From an uncultured Clostridia bacterium (GTDB taxonomy: Bacteria; Bacillota; Clostridia; Christensenellales; UBA1242): a stretch of DNA of 64,000 bases. The stretch is from contig CAKVLQ010000003.1 in assembly GCA_934757845.1 (NCBI GenBank), positions 43,990 to 107,989 of the forward strand, in the 5' to 3' direction. The notes under the pieces are model-generated. The model searched no databases and was not told the DNA's origin. It saw only the letters and a program-made list of their open reading frames with translations. Positions 33,311 through 42,479 of the stretch are shown piece after piece. Both the position numbers and the translations under genes were made by a program. Numbering within the stretch: position 1 is the stretch's first letter; the number at the start of each line of letters is the position of its first letter.

Positions 33311-33341
33311 AGTCTAAACTTTTTGTTTAGGCTTTTTTATT
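33311..33341 (+). terminator. terminator after degV-family gene
   Basis: TCTAAAC - tttt - GTTTAGG followed by CTTTTTT. Confidence 0.75.
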
Positions 33342-33406
33342 TTACAAATAATATATGTTAAATTAAAAACGAACAAAAATAAAAAGTGAAAAATTTTTTA
33401 AAATTG

Positions 33407-33438
33407 TTGACATTGCAGTTTTTTTGGGGTAATATAAT
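33407..33438 (+). promoter_or_regulatory. promoter of the ABC-F gene
   Basis: TTGACA at 33407-33412, 17 bp, TAATAT at 33430-33435 (or TATAAT at 33433). Confidence 0.7.
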
Positions 33439-33456
33439 AATATAAGGAGAGAAGAA

Positions 33457-33483
33457 ATGAATAAAAAAATAAACAAAAACTAA
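33457..33483 (+). CDS. leader peptide MNKKINKN of the ABC-F gene
   Basis: Eight codons after AAGGAGAG. It lies directly upstream of a hairpin (33489-33516) and an intrinsic terminator (33573-33599). Short leader peptides of this kind sense ribosome stalling by antibiotics and control ABC-F resistance genes by attenuation. Confidence 0.6.
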   Translation: MNKKINKN

Positions 33484-33488
33484 ATAAT

Positions 33489-33516
33489 CACATAAAGCAT
33501 AATTCGGTTTTATGTG
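33489..33516 (+). promoter_or_regulatory. leader hairpin (pause or anti-antiterminator)
   Basis: CACATAAA/TTTATGTG begins five bases after the leader-peptide stop, where a stalled ribosome would cover it. A downstream CATAAGA (33524-33530) can pair with TCTTATG (33606-33612), offering an alternative fold around the terminator. Confidence 0.5.
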
Positions 33517-33572
33517 AAAAGCGCATAAGACTGATAGATTTATTAGTTGGTTTATTTTTATATATCAATTTG

Positions 33573-33599
33573 AAATTTGCAGTGATGCAAATTTTTTTT
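33573..33599 (+). terminator. attenuator terminator upstream of the ABC-F gene
   Basis: AAATTTGCA - GTGA - TGCAAATTT followed by a T run, 43 bases before the ABC-F ATG. Its position between leader peptide and gene implies conditional termination. Confidence 0.8.
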
Positions 33600-33641
33600 A
33601 TTAGTTCTTATGTTAAATTTGACGCATAAGGGGGAATTGAT

Positions 33642-35141
33642 ATGATTATTCTTAATAACATTAGCAAAGAATTTGCAGATAAAAAACTTTTTGAAAACTT
33701 GAATTTAACAATTTATGACGGAGAAAAAATTGGCATTGTTGGTGCAAATGGCTCTGGCAAAAGCACTCTTATGAATATAATATCAAAAGATTTGTTGCCA
33801 GAGTGCGGGCAAGTGAATTTGATTGGAAACATTGAATATGTTAAACAATCAACTGATTTTGACAATAACAAAACTATTGACGAAAACATTGAATTTAAAA
33901 AACTATGCCAAGAAATTGAACTAAACAAAAACTTTGAAGAATTGAATGGCAACACACAAAATTTTTCAGGCGGAGAAAAAACAAAACTTGCTTTAATAAA
34001 AGCCTTTAACAACACTAGTGCCAGCATAATCTTGCTTGACGAGCCAACTAATCATCTTGACGAAAATGGGATTTTGTGGCTTATTGAAAAAATCAAAAAT
34101 TTTGAGGGCACTATTGTTGCAATATCGCATGACCGATTTTTTTTGAACCAAATTGCAAACAAAATTATTGAAATTGAAAATGGGCAAGTTTTTGAATATT
34201 ATGGAAATTATGACGATTATTATTTGCAAAAAACAGAAAAAATTGAATTTGAAAAAAAGCAATATGCTTTTCAAAAATCTTTGAACCAAAAAATTGAAAA
34301 TCAAATTGCCAAACTAAAACAAAAAGCCCATGAACTTGACAAAAATTCTAGGCGTGATGGTTCGTCAGACAAACGGAGCAAAGGCTTTAAGGGTGGAATG
34401 GCAGTTAAAGCGTCAAAATTAAGCAAACAAGCAAAAGCCAAAGAAACACGACTTGTTCAAGAAAAACAAAAAATGATTGAAAGACCAGTTGAAGCAAAAG
34501 AAATTTTTTATAAATTAAATGCTCAAAACATTGGTTCAAAAGTTTTGATTAAAGCCGAAAATATTAGCAAATCATTTGGAACAAACACTCTTTTTGAAAA
34601 CGCAAATTTTGTGATTGAAAATGGCGAAAAAGTTGCTCTTTGCGGACTTAATGGCTGTGGAAAAACCACGCTTTTAAAAATGATTTTGGAAAAAGAACCA
34701 TTTAATGGGCATATTTGGTTATCCAGTGCTGTTAAAATTGCTTATTTGTCGCAAGATGTTTTTGACCTTAAAAATAACTCAACAATTATTGATTTTGCAA
34801 GCCAAAATGGTTATGAATATAAAACTAAATTTTTAACAAATCTTGCAAATATGGGGCTTGACAAACAACTTTTTAACAAAAAAATTAACACTTTGTCGCT
34901 TGGGGAAAGAATGAAAATAAAAATCAATGAAATAATTTTAAGCGACTATAATTTGCTGATATTAGATGAGCCCGCAAATCATTTGGACATTAATAATAAA
35001 ATATTTTTGGAAAATGTGCTTAAAAATTTTGATGGCTCGCTGATTATTGTTAGTCATGACAAAAGTTTTGTTAAAAATGTGTGCAATAAAATTTTGAAAA
35101 TAGAAAACAAAACTATTTCAAAACAAGATATATATAATTAA
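33642..35141 (+). CDS. ABC-F family ATPase, probable ribosome-protection protein
   Basis: Soluble twin-cassette ATPase that acts on ribosomes; some members give resistance to lincosamides, pleuromutilins, streptogramins or macrolides. Cassette 1: GANGSGKST, FSGGEKTK, LLDEPTNHLD; interdomain linker rich in Lys/Arg (about 225-285); cassette 2: GLNGCGKTT, LSLGERMK, LDEPANHLD. There are no membrane segments. 499 residues fits antibiotic-resistance ABC-F proteins, which are shorter than Uup. The attenuator-type leader supports an inducible resistance role; the drug cannot be read from sequence. Confidence 0.85.
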   Translation: MIILNNISKEFADKKLFENLNLTIYDGEKIGIVGANGSGKSTLMNIISKDLLPECGQVNLIGNIEYVKQSTDFDNNKTIDENIEFKKLCQEIELNKNFEELNGNTQNFSGGEKTKLALIKAFNNTSASIILLDEPTNHLDENGILWLIEKIKNFEGTIVAISHDRFFLNQIANKIIEIENGQVFEYYGNYDDYYLQKTEKIEFEKKQYAFQKSLNQKIENQIAKLKQKAHELDKNSRRDGSSDKRSKGFKGGMAVKASKLSKQAKAKETRLVQEKQKMIERPVEAKEIFYKLNAQNIGSKVLIKAENISKSFGTNTLFENANFVIENGEKVALCGLNGCGKTTLLKMILEKEPFNGHIWLSSAVKIAYLSQDVFDLKNNSTIIDFASQNGYEYKTKFLTNLANMGLDKQLFNKKINTLSLGERMKIKINEIILSDYNLLILDEPANHLDINNKIFLENVLKNFDGSLIIVSHDKSFVKNVCNKILKIENKTISKQDIYN

Positions 35142-35251
35142 AAATTCATTGTTTAAAAATTTTAGGCAAGATATTACAAATTTTTATATGTGAATATTTG
35201 AATATTAAAATCAAGGTCAAAATTGTTACAATTTTTTACAAGTTTAAACAA

Positions 35252-35284
35252 AAAAATCTCAAAATAAAGTGAGATTTTTTTTAT
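35252..35284. terminator. bidirectional terminator
   Basis: AAAAAATCTCA and TGAGATTTTTT arms between the ABC-F gene and the convergent membrane protein gene. Confidence 0.75.
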
Positions 35285-35889
35285 AGTGTATTTTTGGATA
35301 AATCCAACAAATCTTGATTTTTCGTTTCAATTTCAGTTTCGGTTTTTGTTTTTATATTTTGTTTTTTCAAATTTTTTAGACTTTTAATTAATCCAATAAG
35401 CCCAAACACAAAAGTTATACTTTGCGAAATTCCGCCAAGAATAGAACCTATTAGGAAAAGATAGACAATAATTAAACTTGCATAAATTAAAGCCCCAAAT
35501 TTATAAAATATTACATTTTTGAAACTTAAAGTTATATTAACCACAACAGTGGCAATTAAAGGAAGCAAGCAATAAATTCCGTCCCAAGTGAAAATTGCAC
35601 AAACAATGCTTAACAAACTAAAAAGCACGCAAGCAAAAATTCGAATTATTGGTTTGTTAAACTTTTCTTTTTTGTCTAATAAGAAAAAAACTAATAGTCT
35701 TATTGTTTCTAGCACCGCAACAAAGCCCGCCAAATTTGCTTTTAGCAAAAAATAGTGGGAGATATAGAAAACACTTGAAATCATTTGAAGAGCAAGCATT
35801 TTTTGCTTGGTTTTTAAAATCAAACTTATTGAATAAATGCAAGCCGAAATACAAATGAACACTTGTGATAATATAAATTCAATCGTCAT
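35281..35889 (-). CDS. YgjV-like inner membrane protein
   Basis: About 202 residues, six hydrophobic segments. The opening FILSQVFICISACIYSISLI and the LQMISSVFYISHYFLL segment match the YgjV (Imp-YgjV) family of small membrane proteins of unknown function. I choose the ATG at 35889, preceded by AAAGGAAG; a longer frame exists. Polar, acidic C-terminal tail. Confidence 0.7.
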   Translation of the reverse strand: MTIEFILSQVFICISACIYSISLILKTKQKMLALQMISSVFYISHYFLLKANLAGFVAVLETIRLLVFFLLDKKEKFNKPIIRIFACVLFSLLSIVCAIFTWDGIYCLLPLIATVVVNITLSFKNVIFYKFGALIYASLIIVYLFLIGSILGGISQSITFVFGLIGLIKSLKNLKKQNIKTKTETEIETKNQDLLDLSKNTL

Positions 35890-36028
35890 AAAAACTTCCT
35901 TTTTATTAATGCTAACACAAAAGGTCTTAATTGTCAATATTCATGCGACAAAATTAGACCATTAAAACAATTTTGTTTCATTTTTTGCACAAATTTTTTT
36001 GCTAAAATTTTGTTACAGGAGTGAAAAA

Positions 36029-36337
36029 ATGGAAATAAAAACTAGGGTATACAAAAATGTGCTTTATGTTTCGCTTGTTGGCGAACTTGACGAACATAGT
36101 GCAGTTTACACACGAGAAACTCTTGACAATATTTTGGATAGCGAAAAATTTGGTCAAGTTATTGTTGATTTAACTGAACTCGACTTTATGGACTCAACGG
36201 GAATTGGCGTAATGATTGGGCGTTACAAACGGCTTAAATCAAACGATATACCGCTTTATCTTACAAATCCAAACAAACACATAGATAAAATATTTGATAT
36301 GACTGGACTATATAAAATTATGCCAAAATTGGTTTAG
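36029..36337 (+). CDS. spoIIAA: anti-sigma F factor antagonist
   Basis: STAS-domain protein that, when dephosphorylated by SpoIIE, binds SpoIIAB and frees sigma F in the forespore. The phosphorylation site is in LDFMDSTGIGVMIG (Ser of DST). Start ATG at 36029 follows CAGGAGTG. First gene of the spoIIA operon; the next gene starts nine bases after the stop. Confidence 0.93.
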   Translation: MEIKTRVYKNVLYVSLVGELDEHSAVYTRETLDNILDSEKFGQVIVDLTELDFMDSTGIGVMIGRYKRLKSNDIPLYLTNPNKHIDKIFDMTGLYKIMPKLV

Positions 36338-36346
36338 GAGTGAAAA

Positions 36347-36796
36347 ATGAAATTATTAAATGAAATGAAATTAACAATTAAAGCAATAAGCGAAAATGAA
36401 AGTTTTGCACGAAGCACGGTTGCTGCGTTTTGCGTGCCACTTAATTTGAATTTAGACGAACTTACTGAAATTAAAACTTCGGTTAGTGAAGCAGTTACTA
36501 ACTGCGTTGTGCACGCCTATCCAAACAAAGATGGAGATATTAAAATTGTTGTAAAACTTTTTGAAGACAAAATTTACATATCAATTTCTGACGAAGGAGT
36601 TGGTATTGAAAATTTTGAAAAAGCCAGAGAACCCTTTTTTACAACAAAACCCGAAGAAGAACGCTCGGGAATGGGTTTTACGGTTATGGAGAGTTTTATG
36701 GACAAAGTTGATGTTAAAAAAAATGGAAAGTGTGGTGTTACTGTTGTTATGGAGAAGTTTATTAAAAACGAAAAATTTAATGCGATTGGTGTTTAA
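36347..36796 (+). CDS. spoIIAB: anti-sigma F factor / serine kinase
   Basis: GHKL-fold kinase that holds sigma F inactive and phosphorylates SpoIIAA. N-box VSEAVTNCVVHAY, then ISISDEGVGIENF, then PFFTTKPEEERSGMGFTVM (ATP lid). Overlaps sigF by one base (TAATG). Confidence 0.94.
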   Translation: MKLLNEMKLTIKAISENESFARSTVAAFCVPLNLNLDELTEIKTSVSEAVTNCVVHAYPNKDGDIKIVVKLFEDKIYISISDEGVGIENFEKAREPFFTTKPEEERSGMGFTVMESFMDKVDVKKNGKCGVTVVMEKFIKNEKFNAIGV

Positions 36797-37521
36797 TGCT
36801 TGGTCAAGAAGAAACATTAAAACTTATTGCCAGTGCTCAAAATGGAGATGAAAATGCAAAAGAAGAATTAATTAACAATAATTCACCATTAATAAAAAGC
36901 ATCATAAAATTTTATAAAAACAAAGGCGTTGAATATGAAGATTTATATCAACTTGGAAGTTTAGGCTTTGTTAAAGCAATTTTAAATTTTAAGCCCGAAT
37001 TTGGCGTTAAATTTTCTACTTATGCTGTTCCTATGGTTGCAGGAGAGGTTAAACGATTTTTGCGTGATGACGGGGCGGTAAAAGTTTCAAGAGCGTTAAA
37101 AACACAATATATTCAAATTAACAAATATATAAACAAATATAAAAACGAATTTGGCGAAAGCCCTAGCATTCAGGCAATTTCAAAAGAGTTTGGCATTGAA
37201 GAAAGCGAAGTTATGTTTGCTCTTGACAGTTCAAGGGCGGTGTTAAGTTTGAACGAACAAATTGATGACACAAGCGGGAAAAGCCGAACACTTGTTGAAA
37301 CTATTGAAGATGACGAAAGCCAAGAAAAAATGATTGACAAAATTGTTTTAAAAAGCATTATTAAAAATTTGAGCGACAGGGATAAACAAATAATATATTT
37401 AAGATATTATCTTGACAAAACGCAAAGCGAAGTTGCAAAAAAACTTAATGTTAGCCAAGTGCAAGTTTCAAGGCTTGAACTTAAAATTTTGGAGAAAATT
37501 AAGCAAAGATATAAAGAATAA
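36796..37521 (+). CDS. sigF: RNA polymerase sporulation sigma factor F
   Basis: First forespore-specific sigma factor. Region 2 has EDLYQLGSLGFVKAILNF and FSTYAVPMVAGEVKRFLRDD; region 4 has RDKQIIYLRYYLDKTQSEVA and the HTH VSQVQVSRLE. 241 residues, no pro-sequence, as for sigma F. Third gene of the canonical spoIIA operon, which shows that the host lineage sporulates. Confidence 0.95.
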   Translation: MLGQEETLKLIASAQNGDENAKEELINNNSPLIKSIIKFYKNKGVEYEDLYQLGSLGFVKAILNFKPEFGVKFSTYAVPMVAGEVKRFLRDDGAVKVSRALKTQYIQINKYINKYKNEFGESPSIQAISKEFGIEESEVMFALDSSRAVLSLNEQIDDTSGKSRTLVETIEDDESQEKMIDKIVLKSIIKNLSDRDKQIIYLRYYLDKTQSEVAKKLNVSQVQVSRLELKILEKIKQRYKE

Positions 37522-37594
37522 ATTTAATAAAAAAAAGTTCTATTTTAAAGAATTTATTTAACAAATTTTTAACCTATATTATATTAAAAACATC

Positions 37595-37657
37595 AAAAAA
37601 TCCACTATAAAAATCAATCGCCCAGTGGGGCGATTGCATAATAATTGTGGATTTTTT
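37595..37657. terminator. nested bidirectional terminator between sigF and the lipoprotein gene
   Basis: Outer stem AAAAAATCCAC/GTGGATTTTTT (37595-37605 with 37647-37657) encloses a GC-rich inner hairpin CAATCGCCC - AGTG - GGGCGATTG (37615-37636). Confidence 0.75.
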
Positions 37658-37659
37658 GG

Positions 37660-39510
37660 TTAAAATGATGCTTGTTTTATGTTATCATTTTCAATTTCTT
37701 TTTGGTTATCAAAATTTATTATTTCATTTTTGTTTTTGGGGTTGTCATCTTGAACACCATTATCATTTATATTATCATTTATATTGTTTTGATTGTCAAT
37801 GTTTGATTGATTATTTTCAGCGTTATTTTCATCATTATTATTAGAAATTATTTCACCGTTATTTTGATTTTCATTTTCCAAAATTTCATTATTTTCTTTT
37901 GCTCTTTGTTCAATTTCTTTGTTGTTTTCAATTAAAAGTTCTTTTTCATTATCATTTATTTGTGAATTTATATTATTTTCATCAATATTCAAATTTTGAT
38001 TTGTTTGATTATCATTATTTTCAATTTTGCTATCATTTTCAATAATATTATTTTGGTTGTTATCTAAATTATTTTCGTTTTGATTGTTATTTTTATCATC
38101 AAAATTTGGAACTAAAAAATGACCTTCAAGTGTTGTAAAATCTCTGTTTCCATTTTCAAGTTTTTCAATTTTGTTTTCTTGATTGTTGTTATCATTTTCA
38201 ATCATAGTATTATTATCTTTGCCCGCAAAATTAGAATTGTTATATCCATAATTTTCTCCATAAGGAAGATTGTTTTTGTAGGTGTCGATATTTCTATAAC
38301 CATTTGCATAAGAGTTTACATTATTAGGTGTTTGATTGTAATAATTGTTATATCCATTATTGTGAAATCCATTATAAAAATTGTTTGAATTATATCCGTT
38401 ATATCCAAAATTTTGACCATTAAAATTGTTGTTTGGGTTAAAGTTTGGGTTAACATAATTTGGGTTATTTGAACCATTTTGATTTTGAGGATATTTGTTT
38501 GGGTTTTCTTTAATATCTTTTGTTAAAGGGTTTGTGTTTTTAAAATCATCTTCAATTTGATTGTTTTGGTCTTTTTCAAATTGAGTTTGATTGTTTGTGT
38601 TTTGATTGATATTGTTTAAGTCATAATTTTTATAGCCATTATTATTTGTATTATTTGTGTTGTTACAGTTATAACAATTTTTTAAAAGGCTATTACAATT
38701 ATTAACACATTCTAATGCGCCGTTATAGCAGTTTAAACGGTTTTCTAACGAGCCTAATAGGTTTAGGTAATTACTAACCAAGGTTTCGCTGTTTGAGCCA
38801 AAATAGCCTTTTAAAGCCTTTAAAGTGTCAACATAATTATTACATTTACCTTTGCAGTCTTTAATTTGGTCGCAATATGAATTTATTTGGTCGCAATATG
38901 TTCCACAGAGTTTAAGTTCGTCTTCGGAAAGTTTAATTTCACCATTTTCAAGTTTAGAGCACAAAGTTTTGCATTCTGAAATTGAAGTTTTAAGTTGATT
39001 TTGGCAAGATAAGCATTGATTGTTAACTATTGAACAATCTTGACAAGCGTTATACAAACTTTCAATTTTGCCTTTAAAAATATCTAGGTTATTAACTGAA
39101 TTATTAGAGTAGTCGGTGTTGTTTATATATCTTGAGTTATAAACAAATCGATTTCCATAATTTGTGTTTTTATTGCTATCTTGGTTTGTGTTGTCAACAA
39201 ATTCTGGTGTATGTTTTTGAGTAATATCTTTAATATTTGCTGTGTTTCGTTTAAAAATTTGTTTGATTTTGCTAACCTTTGAAGTTTGATATGGATTTTT
39301 AATTGCAGCGTTTTGACTTTGATAAATTCCTTCAAACTCATTAATTGCAATGTCGCTTTGAGTAACTTGTTCAAGGTTATTAATAGCATTCAACAAATTT
39401 GTTGTGTTTTTTGATATTCTTCGTGCCAAAGCAACTTCGTTTGATTCGCCACAGCCAACCAAGCAAAAAATTACAAGCACGGCAAGAAGAGAACATAAAA
39501 TTTTTTTCAT
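37660..39510 (-). CDS. large Asn-rich lipoprotein
   Basis: 616 residues from the ATG at 39510 (GGAGG upstream). Signal peptide with lipobox LVGC (Cys at about residue 20), so probably anchored on the outer leaflet. Residues ~150-300 contain about 20 cysteines (e.g. CQDCSIVNNQCLSCQ, CGTYCDQINSYCDQ), then a low-complexity Asn/Gln/Gly/Tyr-rich region (300-600). It lies between sigF and spoVAC on the opposite strand, so a spore-envelope role is possible but not shown. Not recognised. Confidence 0.7.
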   Translation of the reverse strand: MKKILCSLLAVLVIFCLVGCGESNEVALARRISKNTTNLLNAINNLEQVTQSDIAINEFEGIYQSQNAAIKNPYQTSKVSKIKQIFKRNTANIKDITQKHTPEFVDNTNQDSNKNTNYGNRFVYNSRYINNTDYSNNSVNNLDIFKGKIESLYNACQDCSIVNNQCLSCQNQLKTSISECKTLCSKLENGEIKLSEDELKLCGTYCDQINSYCDQIKDCKGKCNNYVDTLKALKGYFGSNSETLVSNYLNLLGSLENRLNCYNGALECVNNCNSLLKNCYNCNNTNNTNNNGYKNYDLNNINQNTNNQTQFEKDQNNQIEDDFKNTNPLTKDIKENPNKYPQNQNGSNNPNYVNPNFNPNNNFNGQNFGYNGYNSNNFYNGFHNNGYNNYYNQTPNNVNSYANGYRNIDTYKNNLPYGENYGYNNSNFAGKDNNTMIENDNNNQENKIEKLENGNRDFTTLEGHFLVPNFDDKNNNQNENNLDNNQNNIIENDSKIENNDNQTNQNLNIDENNINSQINDNEKELLIENNKEIEQRAKENNEILENENQNNGEIISNNNDENNAENNQSNIDNQNNINDNINDNGVQDDNPKNKNEIINFDNQKEIENDNIKQASF

Positions 39511-39623
39511 AAGATTTCCTCCAATTTTTGTTAGTGTGTGCAAATCTTGAATTTTTATTTATAAGGTTTAAAAAATTTTTTTGCGTTAAATATTAATATA
39601 AACTAAATTTTGAAGGGAAGTTT

Positions 39624-40070
39624 ATGAATATTACTGAAAGAAACAAAAAATATAATGAATATGTTAGCAAGAAATCACCACAAAGCAAAAAATTTCCATC
39701 GCTTTTTAATGCTTTTTGGGTGGGCGGGCTTATTTGCTGTATAGGTCAAGGATTTTATGACTTGCTTGCATATATCAATCCAACTTTAACAGATATGCAA
39801 CTAACAACCTATATGCTTGTTATTTTGATATTTCTGTCAACATTTTTAACTGCTCTTGGCGTTTATGACAACATTGGAACATTCGCTGGTGCTGGAAGTA
39901 TTATTCCAATTACTGGTTTTGCCAACTCTATTGCAAGCCCTGCACTTGAATATAAAAAAGAAGGGCTAATTTTGGGGCTTTGCGTAAAGATGTTTACGGT
40001 GGCTGGTCCAGTTATTGTTATGGGGACAGTCAGTTCAATTATTGTGGGAATAATATATTTCTTTATTTAG
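39624..40070 (+). CDS. spoVAC: stage V sporulation protein AC
   Basis: Membrane component of the SpoVA channel that moves dipicolinic acid into the forespore and releases it on germination. 148 residues with four membrane segments and the family signatures FNAFWVGGLICCIGQGFYDL and GAGSIIPITGFANSI. GAAGGGAAG upstream. spoVAD follows eight bases later. Confidence 0.93.
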   Translation: MNITERNKKYNEYVSKKSPQSKKFPSLFNAFWVGGLICCIGQGFYDLLAYINPTLTDMQLTTYMLVILIFLSTFLTALGVYDNIGTFAGAGSIIPITGFANSIASPALEYKKEGLILGLCVKMFTVAGPVIVMGTVSSIIVGIIYFFI

Positions 40071-40077
40071 GAGTTTT

Positions 40078-40797
40078 ATGGTAAAAGATTATAAATCACA
40101 GCAAACAATATTTTTTAAAAACAAGCCAAAAATAAAGGCTTGTTACGCTTTGGTTGGCAAAAAAGAAGGCGAAGGAAACTTTAAAAACTATTTTGACCAC
40201 ATTTTGAAAGATGATTTGTTTGGGGAAAAAAGTTATGAAAAAGCCGAAAGAAAAATGCTTGAAACCACAATTTATGGGGCAATAAATAAGGCTAAATTAA
40301 AGGCTAATCAAATTGACGCTCTTATTGCGGGCGACCTTATGAACCAAATAATTTCATCAAGTTTTTCGGCTCGTGACCTAGACTCGGGCTTTTTGGGGCT
40401 TTATGGGGCTTGTTCAACCATGGCAGAAAGTTTAATTATTGGCGGACTTTTGATTGATGGAAAATATCTTAATAATGTGGCTTGTGCAACTGGAAGCCAT
40501 TTTTCTTCAGTTGAAAAACAATATCGCTATCCGCTTGAACTTGGAAACCAACGCCCACCAGTAAGCCAATGGACAGTTACTGGCAGTGGTTGCACAATTT
40601 TGTCAAGAACGGGAAGCGATGTTTGCTTAACTTCGGCAACGCTAGGAAAGGTTACAGACTATGGAATTACTGACGCAAATAACATGGGAGCCGCCATGGC
40701 GCCTGCCATTGATATAATAGGACTATGTGGAATGATACTGCCACGAATATCTAATACAAAAATCTATATAAAGGAGGAATTGAAAGTATCAGCATAG
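40078..40797 (+). pseudogene. spoVAD: stage V sporulation protein AD, 3' third removed by element 2
   Basis: Thiolase-fold protein that binds dipicolinic acid. Similarity is clear from residue ~10 through GKVTDYGITDANNMGAAMAPA (about residue 210; codons to ~40708). The expected continuation (after AMAPA, A-A-D-T-I and then the long GGSGCGCSA-containing end, ~110 residues) is replaced by an unrelated 29-residue tail that ends at a TGA-free TAG stop at 40795. The rest of the gene is not in the window. The junction marks the left end of a mobile element. Confidence 0.88.
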
Positions 40798-40830
40798 AGA
40801 GGGTTTGCAATGTTCAAACTCTTTTTTGTT
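40798..40830 (+). terminator. hairpin at left end of element 2
   Basis: GAGGGTTTG - caatgtt - CAAACTCTT with a T run; one or two G-T or mismatched pairs. It would end transcripts coming from the spoVA operon. Confidence 0.6.
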
Positions 40831-40892
40831 TTATTGATTGAAATCCATATATTTTCCATAAAGGTATGTTATAATAGAAAGGGAGTAAGTAA

Positions 40893-42164
40893 ATGGAGAA
40901 CAGCAAACAAAGAGTATATTTTGTTATAGATATGAAATCCTTTTTTGCTTCTGTTGAATGTGCAGAGAGAGAACTAGACCCTATGACAACAAAACTTGTA
41001 GTGGCTGATGAAAGTAGAACAGATAAGACAATTTGTTTGGCTGTTTCGCCAGCACTAAAAGCATTAGGAATAAAAAATAGGTGCAGACTTTTTGAAATAC
41101 CTAAAACAATAGATTTTATAATTGCGCCACCTAGAATGAAAAAATATATCGAATACGCTGCTAACATATATGGACTTTATTTGAAGTATATGTCAAAAGA
41201 TGATATTCACGTTTATTCGATTGATGAATGTATATTAGATGTAACTGATTATTTAAAGATGTATAAAACAAGGGCAAAGGATTTTGCTCAAAAATTGATG
41301 AAAGAAATTTATGATAACTTTCATATTCCGTCAAGTGCTGGAATTGGAACAAATATGTATTTGGCTAAAATTGCTCTTGACATTACAGCAAAACACGCAC
41401 CAGATAGAATAGGTTGGCTTGATGAAAATAAGTATATAAAAACACTTTGGAACCATAAACCATTATCTGACTTTTGGCAAATATCAACTGGAACCATTGA
41501 TAGACTAGCAAAATATGGAATTCACGATATGGAAGGAATTGCCAAATTTAATGAGGATTATTTGTATAAAGAGTTTGGTGTTAATGCTGAACTATTGATT
41601 GACCATGCTTGGGGTAGAGAACCTTGTTTGATGTCTGATATAAAATCTTACAAAACAAAATCAAGGTCAATTTCATCTTCTCAAATATTGCCTTGCAATT
41701 ATATCTATAAGGACGCAAAGATTGTTATGAGAGAGATGGTTCAAAATGGTTGCTATGATTTAGCAAGACAACATTATTCGACAAATTTAATTCATTTATT
41801 TGTTGGTTATGGTGATGATAAGTCAGTTGCCAAAGGAACTACAAGAATGAATGTAACAACTAATCTATATACAATTATAGGGGAATACACTGATAAGTTG
41901 TTTGATAAGATAGTTGATAAACAAAAACCAATTAGAAAAATAGGATATGATTTTGCTGAACTTGTATCTGATGAAAAGGAACAATATGATTTCTTTACAG
42001 ATTTTGATAAAGTAGCAAAAGAGAAAAAACTGGTTGATAGTGTGCTAAATCTTCAAGATAGGTATGGGAAAAATTCAATATTGAAAGGTATTGACCTAAA
42101 TGAAAAGGCTACACAAATCGAAAGAAATAAGTCAATAGGAGGTCATAAGAGTGGAGAGAACTAA
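40893..42164 (+). CDS. Y-family (UmuC/DinB-like) translesion DNA polymerase
   Basis: 423 residues. Palm motifs FVIDMKSFFASVECAERE (first metal-binding Asp) and VYSIDECILDVTDY (catalytic D-E), then the helix-hairpin region. Closest in style to UvrX/YqjW-type polymerases carried on Firmicute phages and ICEs. TATAAT at 40868-40873 and GGGAG precede the ATG. Overlaps the YolD-like gene by 14 bases, the usual partner of this class. No LexA box seen at this promoter. Confidence 0.9.
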   Translation: MENSKQRVYFVIDMKSFFASVECAERELDPMTTKLVVADESRTDKTICLAVSPALKALGIKNRCRLFEIPKTIDFIIAPPRMKKYIEYAANIYGLYLKYMSKDDIHVYSIDECILDVTDYLKMYKTRAKDFAQKLMKEIYDNFHIPSSAGIGTNMYLAKIALDITAKHAPDRIGWLDENKYIKTLWNHKPLSDFWQISTGTIDRLAKYGIHDMEGIAKFNEDYLYKEFGVNAELLIDHAWGREPCLMSDIKSYKTKSRSISSSQILPCNYIYKDAKIVMREMVQNGCYDLARQHYSTNLIHLFVGYGDDKSVAKGTTRMNVTTNLYTIIGEYTDKLFDKIVDKQKPIRKIGYDFAELVSDEKEQYDFFTDFDKVAKEKKLVDSVLNLQDRYGKNSILKGIDLNEKATQIERNKSIGGHKSGEN

Positions 42165-42477
42165 AATGCCGAGAGGTGATAGAGCAAGACAGTTTGCACC
42201 TTTTGACGCTTTGAAAGGCTTGCAACAAGCTTTGAGATTGAAGGAATACGAACACGATAGAATTGAAAAAGGCGACATAACAGAAGAAAAAATAGAAGAA
42301 ATATCCAAAACGCTTAATGACTTAGAAAAAGGTGATAGTGTTGAAGTAACTTTCTTTTGTGATGGATATTATAAAACAATGAAAGGCAAGTCAAAAGTTG
42401 ATGTCTATGAACAAAAACTACTTGTGGATAATAATGTCATAATGTTTGATGATATAACTGAACTTAAAAAATTGTAA
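42151..42477 (+). CDS. YolD-like protein
   Basis: 108 residues; MPRGDRARQFAPFDALKGLQ and GDSVEVTFFCDGYYKTMKG match the YolD-like family, found as the second gene after Y-family polymerases and proposed to be UmuD-like in role. Could start at the inner ATG (MPRGDR, 42166). Followed by a hairpin terminator. Confidence 0.85.
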   Translation: MERTKMPRGDRARQFAPFDALKGLQQALRLKEYEHDRIEKGDITEEKIEEISKTLNDLEKGDSVEVTFFCDGYYKTMKGKSKVDVYEQKLLVDNNVIMFDDITELKKL

Positions 42478-42479
42478 TA

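Noticed and set aside
37647..38388. Plus-strand open frames opposite the Asn-rich lipoprotein
   Set aside because: They are the mirror of AAT/AAC-rich codons and lack RBS and protein-like composition.
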